The notes beneath the pieces were generated by a model. That model had not been told where the DNA came from and did not search any database. It was given only the letters and a program-made list of their open reading frames with translations. From NCBI RefSeq assembly GCF_000003815.2, contig NC_049990.1, forward strand, positions 68,505-117,332: a stretch of DNA of 48,828 nucleotides, read 5' to 3'. This DNA is from Branchiostoma floridae. Its lineage: Eukaryota; Chordata; Leptocardii; Amphioxiformes; Branchiostomatidae. A program made the position numbers and the translations under genes. Of the stretch, positions 10,855 through 21,426 are shown piece after piece. Position 1 is the stretch's first letter, and each line of letters starts with the position of its first letter.

Positions 10855-12580
10855 CTGGAAATAAGGGCAAGGAAACGTGTAATATATATAGCTTGGCGAT
10901 AGGTGAACTACGTTACAAAATCACAAGCTTTTGGCCAAATGGNNNNNNNNNNNNNNNNNNNNNNNNNNNNNNNNNNNNNNNNNNNNNNNNNNNNNNNNNN
11001 NNNNNNNNNNNNNNNNNNNNNNNNNNNNNNNNNNNNNNNNNNTCAACCTTCTGTGGCCCACTCTCTGTTGAGTACTGGACAGTCGCTGGGCGTGTAGCAA
11101 TGGTGCTCCAGAAATCCGGGCTTGGACTGGCCCGCAGGACTTCCAACACGAAGCTTTCTGTTTTCGGCATCTCCGCCAGAGCCTCGCCGGTCAGGCCTCC
11201 GTGTTTCTTCAGAGCGGCAAGCGCCTCCTCCCGTAGCTCCTCCCGGTCTTCTGCGCGGATGGTGTCCAAGCGGGCGAAGGATGCGACCAGGTTTGCTGCC
11301 ATGCCGACAACTGCGTTGAACGTTGCCATAAAGAGCAGCTGCGCCGTTGTGTCTGTCTTATCGAACCCATGTGATTTGCCGAGATCCATCAGTTGCAGGT
11401 ACCTTTGAATAAAAAAAACGAATGAAAGAAGCGTCGATGTAGGTTAGACATCCAGGTAATAAGATACACCAAAAAGTAGTTACTCAAGCAACTGGATATG
11501 GTTTTGAAACGGTCAGATGTTTCGGATAGTATCCACTATCTTTCGTCAGTGACACTGAAGTGATCTGGAAGAAGCAGGTCTTTTATACTCCTAACTATGA
11601 ATGAAGACAATTTCAGATGTCCAATAGGAAACGCTGTTAGACAATTCAGACAGAAGACAATTTGGATTCCAAAGAAAACAGCGATATGAAACATGAAAGT
11701 TGGTAATTGTGTACTTTGCTTGTGAACAAATCGACTTAAAGGCGTGTCCTCGCTAGAAATCTACTGGTTGTGTTTCAGGGTCTAAATAGGGTATTTGAAC
11801 AAACTACTAGACAATTAGATGAACTGCATGGCAGCTTTCACGACAGAAGAATAAAAACGAAGAAAAAACAGTAGAACAACAGCAAACAACATGGTTTTCC
11901 CTATCGAGAAACAAATAGATTTGTAAAAAAATCTGATAAAGACAAAGTCGAACGGTAAGCCGTAATCACCTACCTCTCTGATGTCCTCATTTTCTCGAGG
12001 ATGTTTGCCATTGCCCGACGCCCCTCAATTCGCTTATTTCCCTCCAACAACGCCAACAATGTTGCCAGGAAGCTGTCTGGTTTTAATTCAATCATACCAC
12101 TCATATAGACCTCGATTTCCTCAGCATTGAAATGTGTTGTTTTCCCGAAGATGGTGGGAAGGAGAGCTCCCGCCGACACTGCAAACAGCTTTGATTCGAA
12201 GTCGGTCGGTCTGCGTCCCCAGCTGGCTATGCTAGATAGCACGGCGTTTGCTGTCGAGGCCGGGATCTCTTTGTAAGCCTCAGCGATGACATCCATCATC
12301 AGCGCCTTCCTTCTCTCGTGGATTTTTCCGTTGGACGTGATGCTTGGACAGACCCCGTCCGTAAAGTCCTGCCGGACTTCTACTGGGCCAAAACAAAATT
12401 CCTCCTTTCTGAAAAGGTCGATATCAAACACAGACTGCACGGCCTTGTTCCCGGTCACCACGCGACACGGAAATCCGATGTTTGTCTCCACGAAATCTTC
12501 ATGGCGATCAGGTGAGAACACCTGATTGTAGCTCCTCAGCCATTTCAGATATCCCAATGCGTTACCCATGGTTCTTCCTC
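10408..12580 (-). CDS. CYP440A: CYP74-clan cytochrome P450 (amphioxus CYP440-type, epoxyalcohol-synthase-like)
   Basis: Three coding segments are visible: 12580-11974, 11402-11043 (running into a gap) and 10854-10408. CYP74-clan enzymes rearrange fatty-acid hydroperoxides without O2 or a reductase; the characterised amphioxus member (CYP440A1) makes epoxyalcohols. CYP74 features in order are SVFDIDLFRKEEFCFGP in the substrate-recognition region, an I-helix QLLFMATFNAVVGM with the clan Phe-Asn (11315-11320) in place of the O2-activating Thr of ordinary P450s, the K-helix ExxR as EVLR (11132-11143), ALRDPAVFDKPDDFV, and the haem loop PSNHMCPGKDVG with its Cys at 10669-10671. This loop resembles the NKQCAGKD type. 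No stop or frameshift is seen. The residues around the second exon end are lost in the 100-N gap. An upstream 5' exon is likely but was not found. The enzyme product is inferred and cannot be read from sequence alone. Confidence 0.85.
11043..11402 (-). CDS. CYP440A: P450 exon B (I-helix and K-helix), 3' end in gap
   Basis: It begins after the acceptor TTTTATTCAAAG, completing the Arg codon split from exon A, and reads YLQLMDLGKSHG, the I-helix with FNAVVGM, then EVLRASPSPDFWSTIATRPA. It is open up to the edge of the gap at 11042. Confidence 0.85.
11480..11600. repeat. Probable dispersed-repeat fragment in P450 intron
   Basis: The reverse complement contains GATAGTGGATACTATCCGAA followed by an ACATCTGACC context, a phrase style common at the 3' ends of retroelements in marine invertebrates. 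The family is not assigned. Confidence 0.25.
11974..12580 (-). CDS. CYP440A: P450 exon A (N-terminal half)
   Basis: The acceptor TCTTTCTTATAG precedes 12580 and the donor GAG|GTAGGT follows 11974. The coding phase is carried into the next exon (AG + G gives Arg). A one-base indel just upstream of the acceptor, compared with the mirror copy at 5.7 kb, shows that the upstream DNA is not under coding constraint. This supports an intron or untranslated DNA there and either an internal start at MGNALGY or a separate first exon. Confidence 0.8.
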
Positions 12581-12924
12581 CTATAAGAAAGACAATGGGA
12601 TTTTTCCGGTGTAAATATAACATTCAACTATTCCAGGTCTTCTTCTTGTCCTACACACAAGACCTCCTGCAAAATGTAAAACTTGAGCATTACGAAGACA
12701 TTTTCTAGAATGTATAGACAGAGGCTGACAACTGCCACAACACGCCATAATTAATGATTTTGACTCATGCGGACTTGGATGCAGGCACAAGTTTTAACGG
12801 GGCCTAATTAAGATAGCTCTCATGTCCTTGACCCTACGTATTGAAAGAGCGAGAAAAGCATTTAATTCGCCTTGCTATCAAAGGCGGTTGCTAGGGGAGC
12901 CAGCACCCACTTCGCTGGGGGTCT

Positions 12925-13471
12925 TCAATGAGAGAGAGAAATGGTTTATTGGATTAAAAAACTGTTGCAGCCTAACGGCTGAATTGCAATTTTGTACAAT
13001 GATCACAAATTTCACATATACGTATATATACACTATATATATATATACAACATATCAAATACGCTATACTGACATGTCCGATTCCTTTAAAAAACACTAC
13101 AAGTTTTCATTGAGGAGTCTGACGCAATAGGGGAGAGTGCTGTTACTCAACCGGGACGTCCTACATTTGAAACTGGTGTAGCTGGCATTATTTCTTAAAG
13201 TTCTGTTGTGGACATCCCCCCGCCACAATGGGAGCCATGAACTGTATCTGCTAGAGTTCGCAAGAGATTGCGCATATCTAAGACATAGAATGTCCCTTCT
13301 AGAGTCCAGACGACTGAGTCCTGTTGTGCGCAGAGCAGACTCATAGCTGACGTAATCTGGTCCCAGTATGATCCTCAGGGCTCTCTTCTGGACGCGCTCA
13401 ATCTTCGCTGATAGATCTCTGGACAGTCCCGGGTGCCAGACGACGCATGCGTACTCCGAGGCCGATGTGAC
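12925..13471 (-). mobile_element. 5'-truncated CR1/L2-like retrotransposon
   Basis: On the minus strand, the C-terminal ORF (13471-13097) is followed by an AT-rich 3' untranslated region with (TA)n, then GGCTGCAACAG, CCAATAAACC and a TCTC repeat tail at about 12938-12928. Such a simple-repeat tail marks the 3' end. The 5' end is cut inside the reverse transcriptase, typical of target-primed insertions. Confidence 0.75.
13097..13471 (-). CDS. Reverse transcriptase C-terminal fragment without start codon
   Basis: The 124-codon open frame is bounded upstream by an in-frame TAA and downstream by TAG at 13097-13099. It reads SEYACVVWHPGLSRDLSAKI, ERVQKRALRIILGPDYVSY, GLSRLDSRRDILCLRYAQSL and ends RLLNENL. 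This is the post-catalytic thumb and C-terminus of CR1-type elements, close in style to the copy at 32.9-33.3 kb. It lacks an ATG, so it is a fossil rather than a gene. Confidence 0.8.
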   Translation of the reverse strand, partial: VTSASEYACVVWHPGLSRDLSAKIERVQKRALRIILGPDYVSYESALRTTGLSRLDSRRDILCLRYAQSLANSSRYSSWLPLWRGDVHNRTLRNNASYTSFKCRTSRLSNSTLPYCVRLLNENL

Positions 13472-14283
13472 TTACCCCTATGAGTCTGACGGCATTCCAG
13501 CTCATTCTTGCTGTCGTGTGAAGGGGGCTTAGCAGATTCCGTAATTATCCTGGTCTTATGATTTCTGACCGTTTTTCTCATCCAATAATGGATTTGAGTT
13601 TATGTGTAAATACACTTGACGTGGCACGGTCATGCGTGAGTGGGGGGTTTATGACGGTTTTCATTTTTCCATGAACATCCCGCCACCGTGTGTACAAAAC
13701 CGTGTAGTGTTTGCAAGTTTACCAATAAACACCATAAAGCCAAGGTGTGTAAATGAAGTTTCAGGGCCCAATATATCACCATGATAACTTCGTCAACACA
13801 AAAATTTAAGTCAATATTTGCTTCCGTTGTCCTTTGTAGGAAAGGAAAGGTATATCAAATAAGTTACTCTGACTTTTGTATACCTCAGAAAGCCCCACGC
13901 TGAGTATTAGTGACAGAAGGACACGTTCCTCAAACAACTTGGACTTGGTTCATTGTAGAACAGAATGATAAAGAAACAGCGCTGTCCCGTATTATGGCAC
14001 GTTTGGTCAACACATTGTCCTACAACTTATCTTTTACTTGGACGATATTGTGCATAATGCCACATGATTTTAAAATTAGTAAGTTTAGTTGTAAATTAGA
14101 AGCTAACTTTGATATCTTTTATAGTTAATGTCCGTACTGCAGTTCAACGCATGACTATGTATATGTGTTGCTACTGACGTGACAATGTGAATTATATGTA
14201 CTTTGTACTAAAAAAACAGTACTACTTGTTTTGTCAGTGTTCGTTGATTGGTGTATTACGCCAAAGGATGGTTATACCTGGTA

Positions 14284-14690
14284 TACACATAGGCCACAGC
14301 AAGTAAATTTTGTGGATGACATCCTCTGCAGACTGCAAAAATAGTGCGATAGGGCGAAAAAAAACAAGATGGGTGAAAAAAACAAGATGGCTACATTTTC
14401 AAAAATAGGCACCATAAAGTTGTGATGAATGTTGTAACAAAAATTAAGGGACAAAACATGGTATCAGAGCCAACAAGGCATTTATTTCTGTATTCAAGAC
14501 ATGGTGTGGTAAAAGTTACACTAGTGTGGAAGACTGGCATCACCAACAAAGTTGTTAACCACACTCATAGCTTCCATATTGGTGTCACTTTTACAACTAT
14601 CAAACACGTTTCGATTTCATTTGTGCAACTACAGTGCCTGGGTACCTTGCAAGTGTCACTTCTACAAGTACAATAGTGGTANNNNNNNNN
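14284..14690. mobile_element. Copy of the GGCCACAGCAAG inverted-repeat element, cut by a gap
   Basis: It begins TAGGCCACAGCAAGTAAATT and then follows the left arm of the 2008-3697 element closely to at least 14600. The other end is lost in the gap 14682-14781. Confidence 0.7.
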
Positions 14691-14781
14691 NNNNNNNNNN
14701 NNNNNNNNNNNNNNNNNNNNNNNNNNNNNNNNNNNNNNNNNNNNNNNNNNNNNNNNNNNNNNNNNNNNNNNNNNNNNNNNN

Positions 14782-15197
14782 GTGTGAGATAGCGGGCTAC
14801 AGTTGAATACAATATCGTACAGCTCCATACATACATTTCATCTCAGCCTATTTATCAACTTTCATTTAAAAAAGGTTTGTCAGTCGAAACCCATGATAAC
14901 TATTTTTACATGTGATAACGGTCGTTACAATTCTATTACAGTATTCTACCAGTTTACTAAAGAATTAAAGAGCTAGAACGCCTCTATCTTACCCCCCCCC
15001 CCCCCATCTCATTTGTCCAGTAATTGACCGACTATGCTGTATGGCGTTATCCTACACGTCGTACCAATTAGAGGTAAAAGAAGGAGTTGGCGTAAAGCTC
15101 ACAAACGATTTGCATGACTGCACATTTCACAAATTACTTGTTGCATGTTTGACAAGAACAAAGAACAGTTAGACTTTTTATACATGTGTAATTGATA
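14782..15197. other. Intergenic DNA with a poly-C tract
   Basis: No gene is recognised. A run of about 13 C lies near 14993-15005. Confidence 0.4.
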
Positions 15198-15547
15198 CTG
15201 TTGAAGGACGCCAACGCCAACGTAAACCCACGCTAACTTTAAGGTAATGGAAATTGGCTTTGATAACTATGACCCCGCAAACTGCATATTTTGTCAGAAC
15301 ACAAAGTGACCCGTTATTTAGTTATTCAGACAAGCCAAGCTGGACAAAACATCAGGAAATGATGTTTGTTCAAATCACACATGTTGTTCATGAATCACCA
15401 ACCGGGCTTTCAGTAACAGCGGAAAGGTTCAAACCGGCGGCCTTTGAAGTATACAAAGAAAATGTCATTTCCTGTACGTGTGGGGCCAGAGTGGTTCAGA
15501 GTTATTGACGTTTGATAGAGTGGGTTAGCGTTGGCGTCCTTCAACTG
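15198..15547. mobile_element. Small TIR element (about 350 bp, MITE-like)
   Basis: The left end TGTTGAAGGACGCCAACGC and the right end, whose reverse complement is GTTGAAGGACGCCAACGC, form terminal inverted repeats; GTTGGCGTTTACG versus GTTAGCGTTGG nearby indicates further internal repeats. The 85-codon ORF inside (15254-15508) has no recognisable family. Confidence 0.65.
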
Positions 15548-16130
15548 TACAGATAAAGCTTTTTAACAACACGTCATCCATAAAACGTAACGCCAGTCCA
15601 GCCCTCTACACCAGTTTGTTAAGCAAGGTTGGATACAAATGGCAGTCAATGACCCTTTCTTGTTTTTTTACAAAGTCAGACAATCTGTAAAGCGTCACAA
15701 AAATGGTAATTTCTAGTCTTATACGTGAATAATATACCCGTGGCACCCATCGTACCCGTGGTGGTAACGTTTGTTACTGAATTTGGCAACAGACATAAAC
15801 CACCTCACACAGCCTCCAAGATCAGTGACGGGAGCGATCTGACGTAATCGGTTAGACGGCCTGTGTACCTAGTTTCGCCTGCCGAACAATCATTCTGGGA
15901 AATGAATTGTTACATTTTTTGCTACTATTTGATTCTTCGTGTCTTCTCAGGCGATAGCCCTTTTTCAGGGGGTGAAATCCCACCCGTGTCTATAATAATC
16001 TTCCAAACCATCAACCAGTATGAATGTTGTAGTGCATTTTATAAAACATTACAGGGGTTGTGTAAAAACAAAGGATATGTGGTATTGTGATATTGTCTAT
16101 AATTTGCTCCATATCAAGACGTTAAATCAG
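15548..16130. other. Intergenic DNA, nothing recognised
   Basis: Only short, unconserved ORFs are present. Confidence 0.4.
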
Positions 16131-16600
16131 ACGACAGCATATTTTACATTTCAATGAGAACGAGCCATTTTTGTCAGAAATGTCCGCAGACGATAATTAA
16201 CCCAAGTAACGAATTTTCGTTTAGTTTTTGGATTTGGTAGGTAGCTTGGCAAAGATGTACAATATGAAATGCAAAGTATGGTAAATAGAAAAAATGCATA
16301 ATTAATGAGATCATTATCAAAGCAGTTTTTTCAATCTATTTCAATTTCTTGTCTCGGGCATGATATGGTCATGAAGTTTGAGTTGCAGGACAACATGGGG
16401 CAGGTTTGAGCCCTCTAGCATTCTCTTTTAGAACTGCAGGGGTATTTTTGAAAACAGTCCAAAGACGATAACCGAAGAAAGGAACGACGGATTTGCATCA
16501 TAAGCATGCCAGTAGCTTGGGTAAAGATGTTACATATCATTATACAAATAAAGGATTTTGTCATTAATCATGCAAAGATTCTCTTAATCTTATAATTTTC
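16130..16600 (+). repeat. Dispersed about 260-bp repeat, tandem pair (degenerate)
   Basis: The phrase order GAACTGCAGGGG, then TCCAAAGACGATAACC, then GTAGCTTGGGTAAAGATG, then TGCATAATTAATGAG recurs in two successive units. Related pairs occur at 28430-28930 and 31310-31830. No coding capacity is seen. Confidence 0.6.
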
Positions 16601-17537
16601 CGTCTATCATAGTCTTTTTTTACTCATAATTTTGAAATTTCCTTTCTTGATTTTGCAAAGTAATATCTGATTCACATAATTTTTATCTAACCATATCAAA
16701 CATTACTTCAGCTTTCTGCCTGAAACTAACCGAGAATGAGAATGAGGCTGATCTATTTGCTGGTTCATGCAGTTCCAAAAAAAGCCGCTAGGGACCCAAA
16801 TCCACCCCACTTACTCTGTGCCATAAGATCTATCTGCCACACAAAAATTCTCTAGCATATTTTCAGAAATCAATATGTCACCAACGGAAGTCCTGCCTGC
16901 TACTAAATGATACCAATAGGGGGCAAAAAATCTAATCATAGCCATTTCCAGGTCTCATCGAGACTTTACCACATTCCACAAAATTAACAAAATCCATCAA
17001 TGCCCGCAAAAGCTATGGTATGACAGATGCACACACATATAAACAAAAGCTACCAAAATAACCCTCTAGCCTTATAGCAAAGGTAATTGAGTAATCGTTA
17101 CATTCAGCTGTGTACCGTGTAGGTGATTTTAAACAAAGGCATAACAAACCGTCACGCTACTCTTAGCGGTAACGCGAGTCAAGGCGTGTTTGCCAATGTA
17201 GCTCTCGATTCCTTAGAAAATGCCGCCTCAGGTTACAGTACACTAAGGTCAAAAGCACACAGACAATGGGGGAGTAATTACCCCGCATTCTTCCCCAGAC
17301 CAACTCTTTTGGTTACCGTTTCGCAGACGTTTATGCGCATTTCCCTTCAGTTGGTCTCCATAGCAACCTGCTCATTAGAGCGTAGTGCGTACGCATACAG
17401 TAGACTCTGCTACCAAAGGCACTTGCATGTTCACCATGACAGACGCCTTTGTAAGCTGATAGGTTCAAAGGTGTTTTCTACTTGTATCGTATTTGAAAGA
17501 GTCAGCCGCTCCCATATATACACTCTACATCACTGCA
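16600..17537. other. Intergenic DNA; one unsupported ORF
   Basis: An open frame at 17123-17617 has no recognisable motif and overlaps the start of the next retroelement fragment in another frame. I regard it as chance. Confidence 0.35.
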
Positions 17538-18045
17538 ATGTTCACACAGCTATCACATGTCCACACACACAATTCCCGCCTCAGGGCACAAGGCGGTCTT
17601 CAGTTGCTGAAGACTAAACTGAAATACAGAAGACGAGCCTTTTTATCGTCTCTGGCGGCACTGTGGAACTCACTGCCACAACATATCAAAGCAGCCAGAA
17701 CGCAGGCAATTTTCAAAAAGCTTTGTGCACTTAACATTGATATGCAAATTCAATCCTGAACTTCTTTTTGTTATGTTCCTATGTTATCTCACGTTAAGGT
17801 TAAACTTTTTTACTCGTTTGGCAGTATGATTTTATGTTATTTAAGTTAAATATGGTTTTGTACAATATTTATGTTTATGTTACTTAAGTAATTTCGTTTC
17901 ATAGAACTTTATGTATGATTATGTTATTGAAGTTAATTTAGTTTTGTTGATTTTTATGTATGACTTATGTTCGGGGTTCCCCCCAAGGGGGCTTTGAAAC
18001 AAGCCGTCAGGCGATATGCTATCACCCTGGTTAAATAAAAAAATA
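17538..18045 (+). mobile_element. 3' end of a CR1/L2/Daphne-like non-LTR retrotransposon
   Basis: The ORF end (stop at 17757-17759) reads FLSSLAALWNSLPQHIKAA then FKKLCALNI, the common last domain of many non-LTR reverse transcriptases. The 3' untranslated region carries a hairpin-like GGGTTCCCCCCAAGGGGG and finishes CTGGTTAAATAAAA plus an A-rich tail at about 18030-18060. The 5' part is missing. Confidence 0.7.
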
Positions 18046-19050
18046 AACAAACTACAAAAAAAAGTTCCGAAAAATACTTTTCGCCATATGCCATATTTTT
18101 GAGCCGTGTTGATTGCATGGATGGATCGATAGTTCAATGCAAACTGTTAACCCAGCCCTTCCAACGGCCCTTGAAGGCTTAGTTAGACAATGGTACATTC
18201 GAGCCGACTTTTAAAACTCTCTTTTAGGTGTGTGTTACCATATGTACATGTGGTTCAGTGTATCAAATCTACGCTCTTAGCTCACTATGTTTATCATAAA
18301 CAAATATATATCACAAATAGGAACCTATTTTATCCTAAAGAACAATACATATTGATTGTGTGTCAAAAAAGTTTTCCAACATGTTTATTGTGCCAATACT
18401 TCATCTGACATAGATTATGTTAATGAGGTAAATTTCATGAGGAAAATGAGAAAAATGAGGAAAAAGACAAGTCTCGGAGGATGACTTATTTGCCTTGTTT
18501 AGAGCATGCCTGTGTCTCTACAAGTAAAAGTCAGGGGGAGGAGGTTGTGTAGTTTTCCTAAACGATGAATTCTATCGGGTGAATTTTCATTCAATGTTAC
18601 AATTTTCTGTAAGATTCTGAAATGTGCCTTGTTCTTCTATGTCCTATATATTGTCAAGTAAAAGTAAGCGTTGTAAATATGAGGTATGCAGCATAGAATA
18701 TGCATGCACAGAAGAACAAGCTAAGGTTTCAACTTACCGTTGTAGCTCTCAAACCTGGTGTAGAATATGGCGGCCCGTCGTGTCTACCTGTGGCTTGTGT
18801 TTGAAGGAGTGAATGGGCGGACAAGCAACCTCCCGATCTTGGCCCGACAAAAGATCCTTTGTTCATGCATGAAACCCAGTCGCTTTACACTAATCATGTG
18901 AAGCCATGCTGACGGATGCATGGTCACGGCGTGACGCGGCCTGCCTGAAACTTGATTGACGTAACAAAAGGGGTCCGGAAGTTGCTTCAAGATGTTGTTT
19001 GAACTTCAGACCAAGCCCACCCTAAACCAAACCAAACCCTTCCTTTACCG
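18046..19050. other. Intergenic DNA, nothing recognised
   Basis: No ORF or RNA of a known family was found. Confidence 0.4.
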
Positions 19051-19090
19051 CCACATGCCCGTAGCCGGGGGGTGGGGGGGTTCGGAAGAA
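19045..19090 (+). repeat. Terminal motif with G-tract (inverted partner at about 25330-25372)
   Basis: ACATGCCCGTAGCC followed by a G-rich run and TTCGG. The reverse complement of about 25330-25372 reads CATGCCCGTAGCC, then a short spacer, a G-run and TTC. The two face each other across 6.3 kb. Confidence 0.55.
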
Positions 19091-19106
19091 TACGCTGAAA
19101 GGTCCG

Positions 19107-19213
19107 CTATTTGAGGTGCACAATGATTGGACCGAAAAGTATGACGTCACTCCCCCTATAAATAAGAGATGCGCGCAGGAATATATCATTCTTCTGTGTG
19201 TTGGCCCTCCGGC
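19107..19213 (+). promoter_or_regulatory. Predicted RNA polymerase II core promoter, copy 1 of 2
   Basis: In order: inverted CCAAT box (GATTGG, 19125-19130), full palindromic CRE TGACGTCA (19142-19149), TATA box TATAAATA (19157-19164) and an initiator-like TCATTC with its A at 19188, exactly 31 bases after the first T of the TATA box. This spacing is canonical. The 107-bp block is identical to 24460-24566. The promoter call is inferred from motif geometry. Confidence 0.6.
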
Positions 19214-19220
19214 TCGTCTG

Positions 19221-19508
19221 ATGCCAGCAGCGTGCGTCCTTCATCGTCCCAGCGCAGAAAACTTGCCGGGAAAAGGCCACGTCGTTGCCGGGAAGAGGCC
19301 ACGAGAATGCCGGCGGGAGACTCGCTGCTACACGATACGAGTGCCGCAGCTCAAGCTCGTGACGGCAGCTCGTACTCTCCTGGGTATTGTATCAGAGGTA
19401 CACGGTACCACGCAAGGTTTGGTTGATCACAGGAAAGTTATATCTGAGCCCGGTCTGGACATTTACTTGTTCGTTTTGTGGTATGGTGTTGTGGTGAGAC
19501 ATGTTTGA
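19221..19508 (+). CDS. Hypothetical ORF downstream of predicted promoter
   Basis: Starting at the first ATG after the predicted initiation site (about 33 bases into the transcript), a 95-codon frame reads MPAACVLHRPSAENLPGKG and ends VVVRHV. A longer version beginning at 19116 would start upstream of the predicted transcription start and is not favoured. No domain, signal peptide or known family is recognised. The region is GC-rich and repetitive (a GAAAAGGCCACG / GAAGAGGCCACG pair), so the frame may be open by composition. It could be the first coding exon of an uncharacterised unit or noncoding leader. Confidence 0.2.
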   Translation: MPAACVLHRPSAENLPGKGHVVAGKRPRECRRETRCYTIRVPQLKLVTAARTLLGIVSEVHGTTQGLVDHRKVISEPGLDIYLFVLWYGVVVRHV

Positions 19509-20488
19509 TATCTGTAGTCTAGGCCTGTTGCAGGGCTCGCAGAGTCATGTTTCTGCCGTACGGAAAGACTTCACGTTTTTGCAATTTTTTCCGGTTGACT
19601 GTCACATAGTTTCATTTTCGCGTTTTGTCTGTTGCCTGTTTGCTGTGTGTTTTGTGAACGCTTTGTAAACGTTGTATGCAGGTCCGACGGGAGAGAGCTA
19701 CCTTTAATATTTAGAATGTTTCTTTTCAGTATTTACGCTCGCATCCTCTGTTGAATTTTGCTGTGGCCACCTTTTGACGACGCTGATTAGTGGTGCTGTT
19801 TAGGAGTTTGCTATTTGTGTGTTTTTCTTGTTTTGTGAAAGTGTTAACAGGATGCTAGAGCTGTCGCTGTCGAGGAGATGCAACATGGCTACCCTCTGAG
19901 TCACCGTGGTGGGATAATAGAATCCGTTGCCATCCTCTACCTTGGAAGGCAAGGGAGGCTTTTTGTCTGTTATTGAGGAGAGTTACAGACCGAGATATTC
20001 ACCATTTTCTTGTCATTTTCTGATTTTTGTGTATATTCTAGTGATACGCAGACACGTGGTTTGAAACGGACAAAGAAGCAAGATGGATACTCTCACAGTA
20101 TCGCCGTGACTGAAATCACAATCTGCATCCATCCTCTACCAGGGAATTCTACGAACGCCTCCATACAGTGCGGAGGTCCATTACAGATCTAGAGCTTCGC
20201 CATTTTCTTGTCATTTTCTTTAAATCTTCATATTTATTTCGTGTGTATGGTTTTATGCAGGATTTTAGGATAGCACTGTCATGGCATCGTTACGTCACAA
20301 TGGCGACCATTTTCGGAGTTCTTTTCTAGGAATTGAAACCCGCCGCCATCCTCCTCGTGGGCAATGTAGTTATGCAGACTGCCAGCGTTTCTAGAGCGTG
20401 GTTTTTGTTACGTACATGTTATTGTTATACGTTTTCGTTTGTCAAGTTAACTTTTTGATTGCGTGGTGTGCCCGTACGTAAGTGAGGT
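19509..20488 (+). other. Possible transcribed leader with degenerate internal repeats
   Basis: The phrases GCCATCCTCTACC (19928, about 20126; CCGCCATCCTCC at about 20343) and CCATTTTCTTGTCATTTTCT (about 20001 and 20204) recur every 200-220 bases. This suggests three to four degenerate tandem units downstream of the promoter. No ORF is convincing. A 938-bp gap follows. Confidence 0.35.
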
Positions 20489-21426
20489 NNNNNNNNNNNN
20501 NNNNNNNNNNNNNNNNNNNNNNNNNNNNNNNNNNNNNNNNNNNNNNNNNNNNNNNNNNNNNNNNNNNNNNNNNNNNNNNNNNNNNNNNNNNNNNNNNNNN
20601 NNNNNNNNNNNNNNNNNNNNNNNNNNNNNNNNNNNNNNNNNNNNNNNNNNNNNNNNNNNNNNNNNNNNNNNNNNNNNNNNNNNNNNNNNNNNNNNNNNNN
20701 NNNNNNNNNNNNNNNNNNNNNNNNNNNNNNNNNNNNNNNNNNNNNNNNNNNNNNNNNNNNNNNNNNNNNNNNNNNNNNNNNNNNNNNNNNNNNNNNNNNN
20801 NNNNNNNNNNNNNNNNNNNNNNNNNNNNNNNNNNNNNNNNNNNNNNNNNNNNNNNNNNNNNNNNNNNNNNNNNNNNNNNNNNNNNNNNNNNNNNNNNNNN
20901 NNNNNNNNNNNNNNNNNNNNNNNNNNNNNNNNNNNNNNNNNNNNNNNNNNNNNNNNNNNNNNNNNNNNNNNNNNNNNNNNNNNNNNNNNNNNNNNNNNNN
21001 NNNNNNNNNNNNNNNNNNNNNNNNNNNNNNNNNNNNNNNNNNNNNNNNNNNNNNNNNNNNNNNNNNNNNNNNNNNNNNNNNNNNNNNNNNNNNNNNNNNN
21101 NNNNNNNNNNNNNNNNNNNNNNNNNNNNNNNNNNNNNNNNNNNNNNNNNNNNNNNNNNNNNNNNNNNNNNNNNNNNNNNNNNNNNNNNNNNNNNNNNNNN
21201 NNNNNNNNNNNNNNNNNNNNNNNNNNNNNNNNNNNNNNNNNNNNNNNNNNNNNNNNNNNNNNNNNNNNNNNNNNNNNNNNNNNNNNNNNNNNNNNNNNNN
21301 NNNNNNNNNNNNNNNNNNNNNNNNNNNNNNNNNNNNNNNNNNNNNNNNNNNNNNNNNNNNNNNNNNNNNNNNNNNNNNNNNNNNNNNNNNNNNNNNNNNN
21401 NNNNNNNNNNNNNNNNNNNNNNNNNN

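Larger units (their letters stand above)
12196..14036. repeat. Right arm of inverted duplication (pairs with 4950-6154)
   Basis: It pairs with the left arm in two blocks (about 12196-12795 and 13806-14036). The unpaired interval holds a CR1-like insertion (about 12925-13471) and about 330 bp of other DNA, so the duplication predates that insertion or lost the interval on the left. Confidence 0.8.

Noticed and set aside
12581-12790. N-terminal extension of the P450 through the upstream open frame
   Set aside because: The frame crosses an acceptor site, and a one-base indel against the mirror copy shows it is not conserved as coding sequence.
17123-17617. 164-codon ORF as a gene
   Set aside because: No recognisable motif, and it overlaps the retrotransposon C-terminal frame.
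19116-19508. ORF starting at 19116 as the full protein
   Set aside because: Its start lies upstream of the predicted transcription start (19188) within the duplicated promoter module; only the frame from 19221 is retained, at low confidence.
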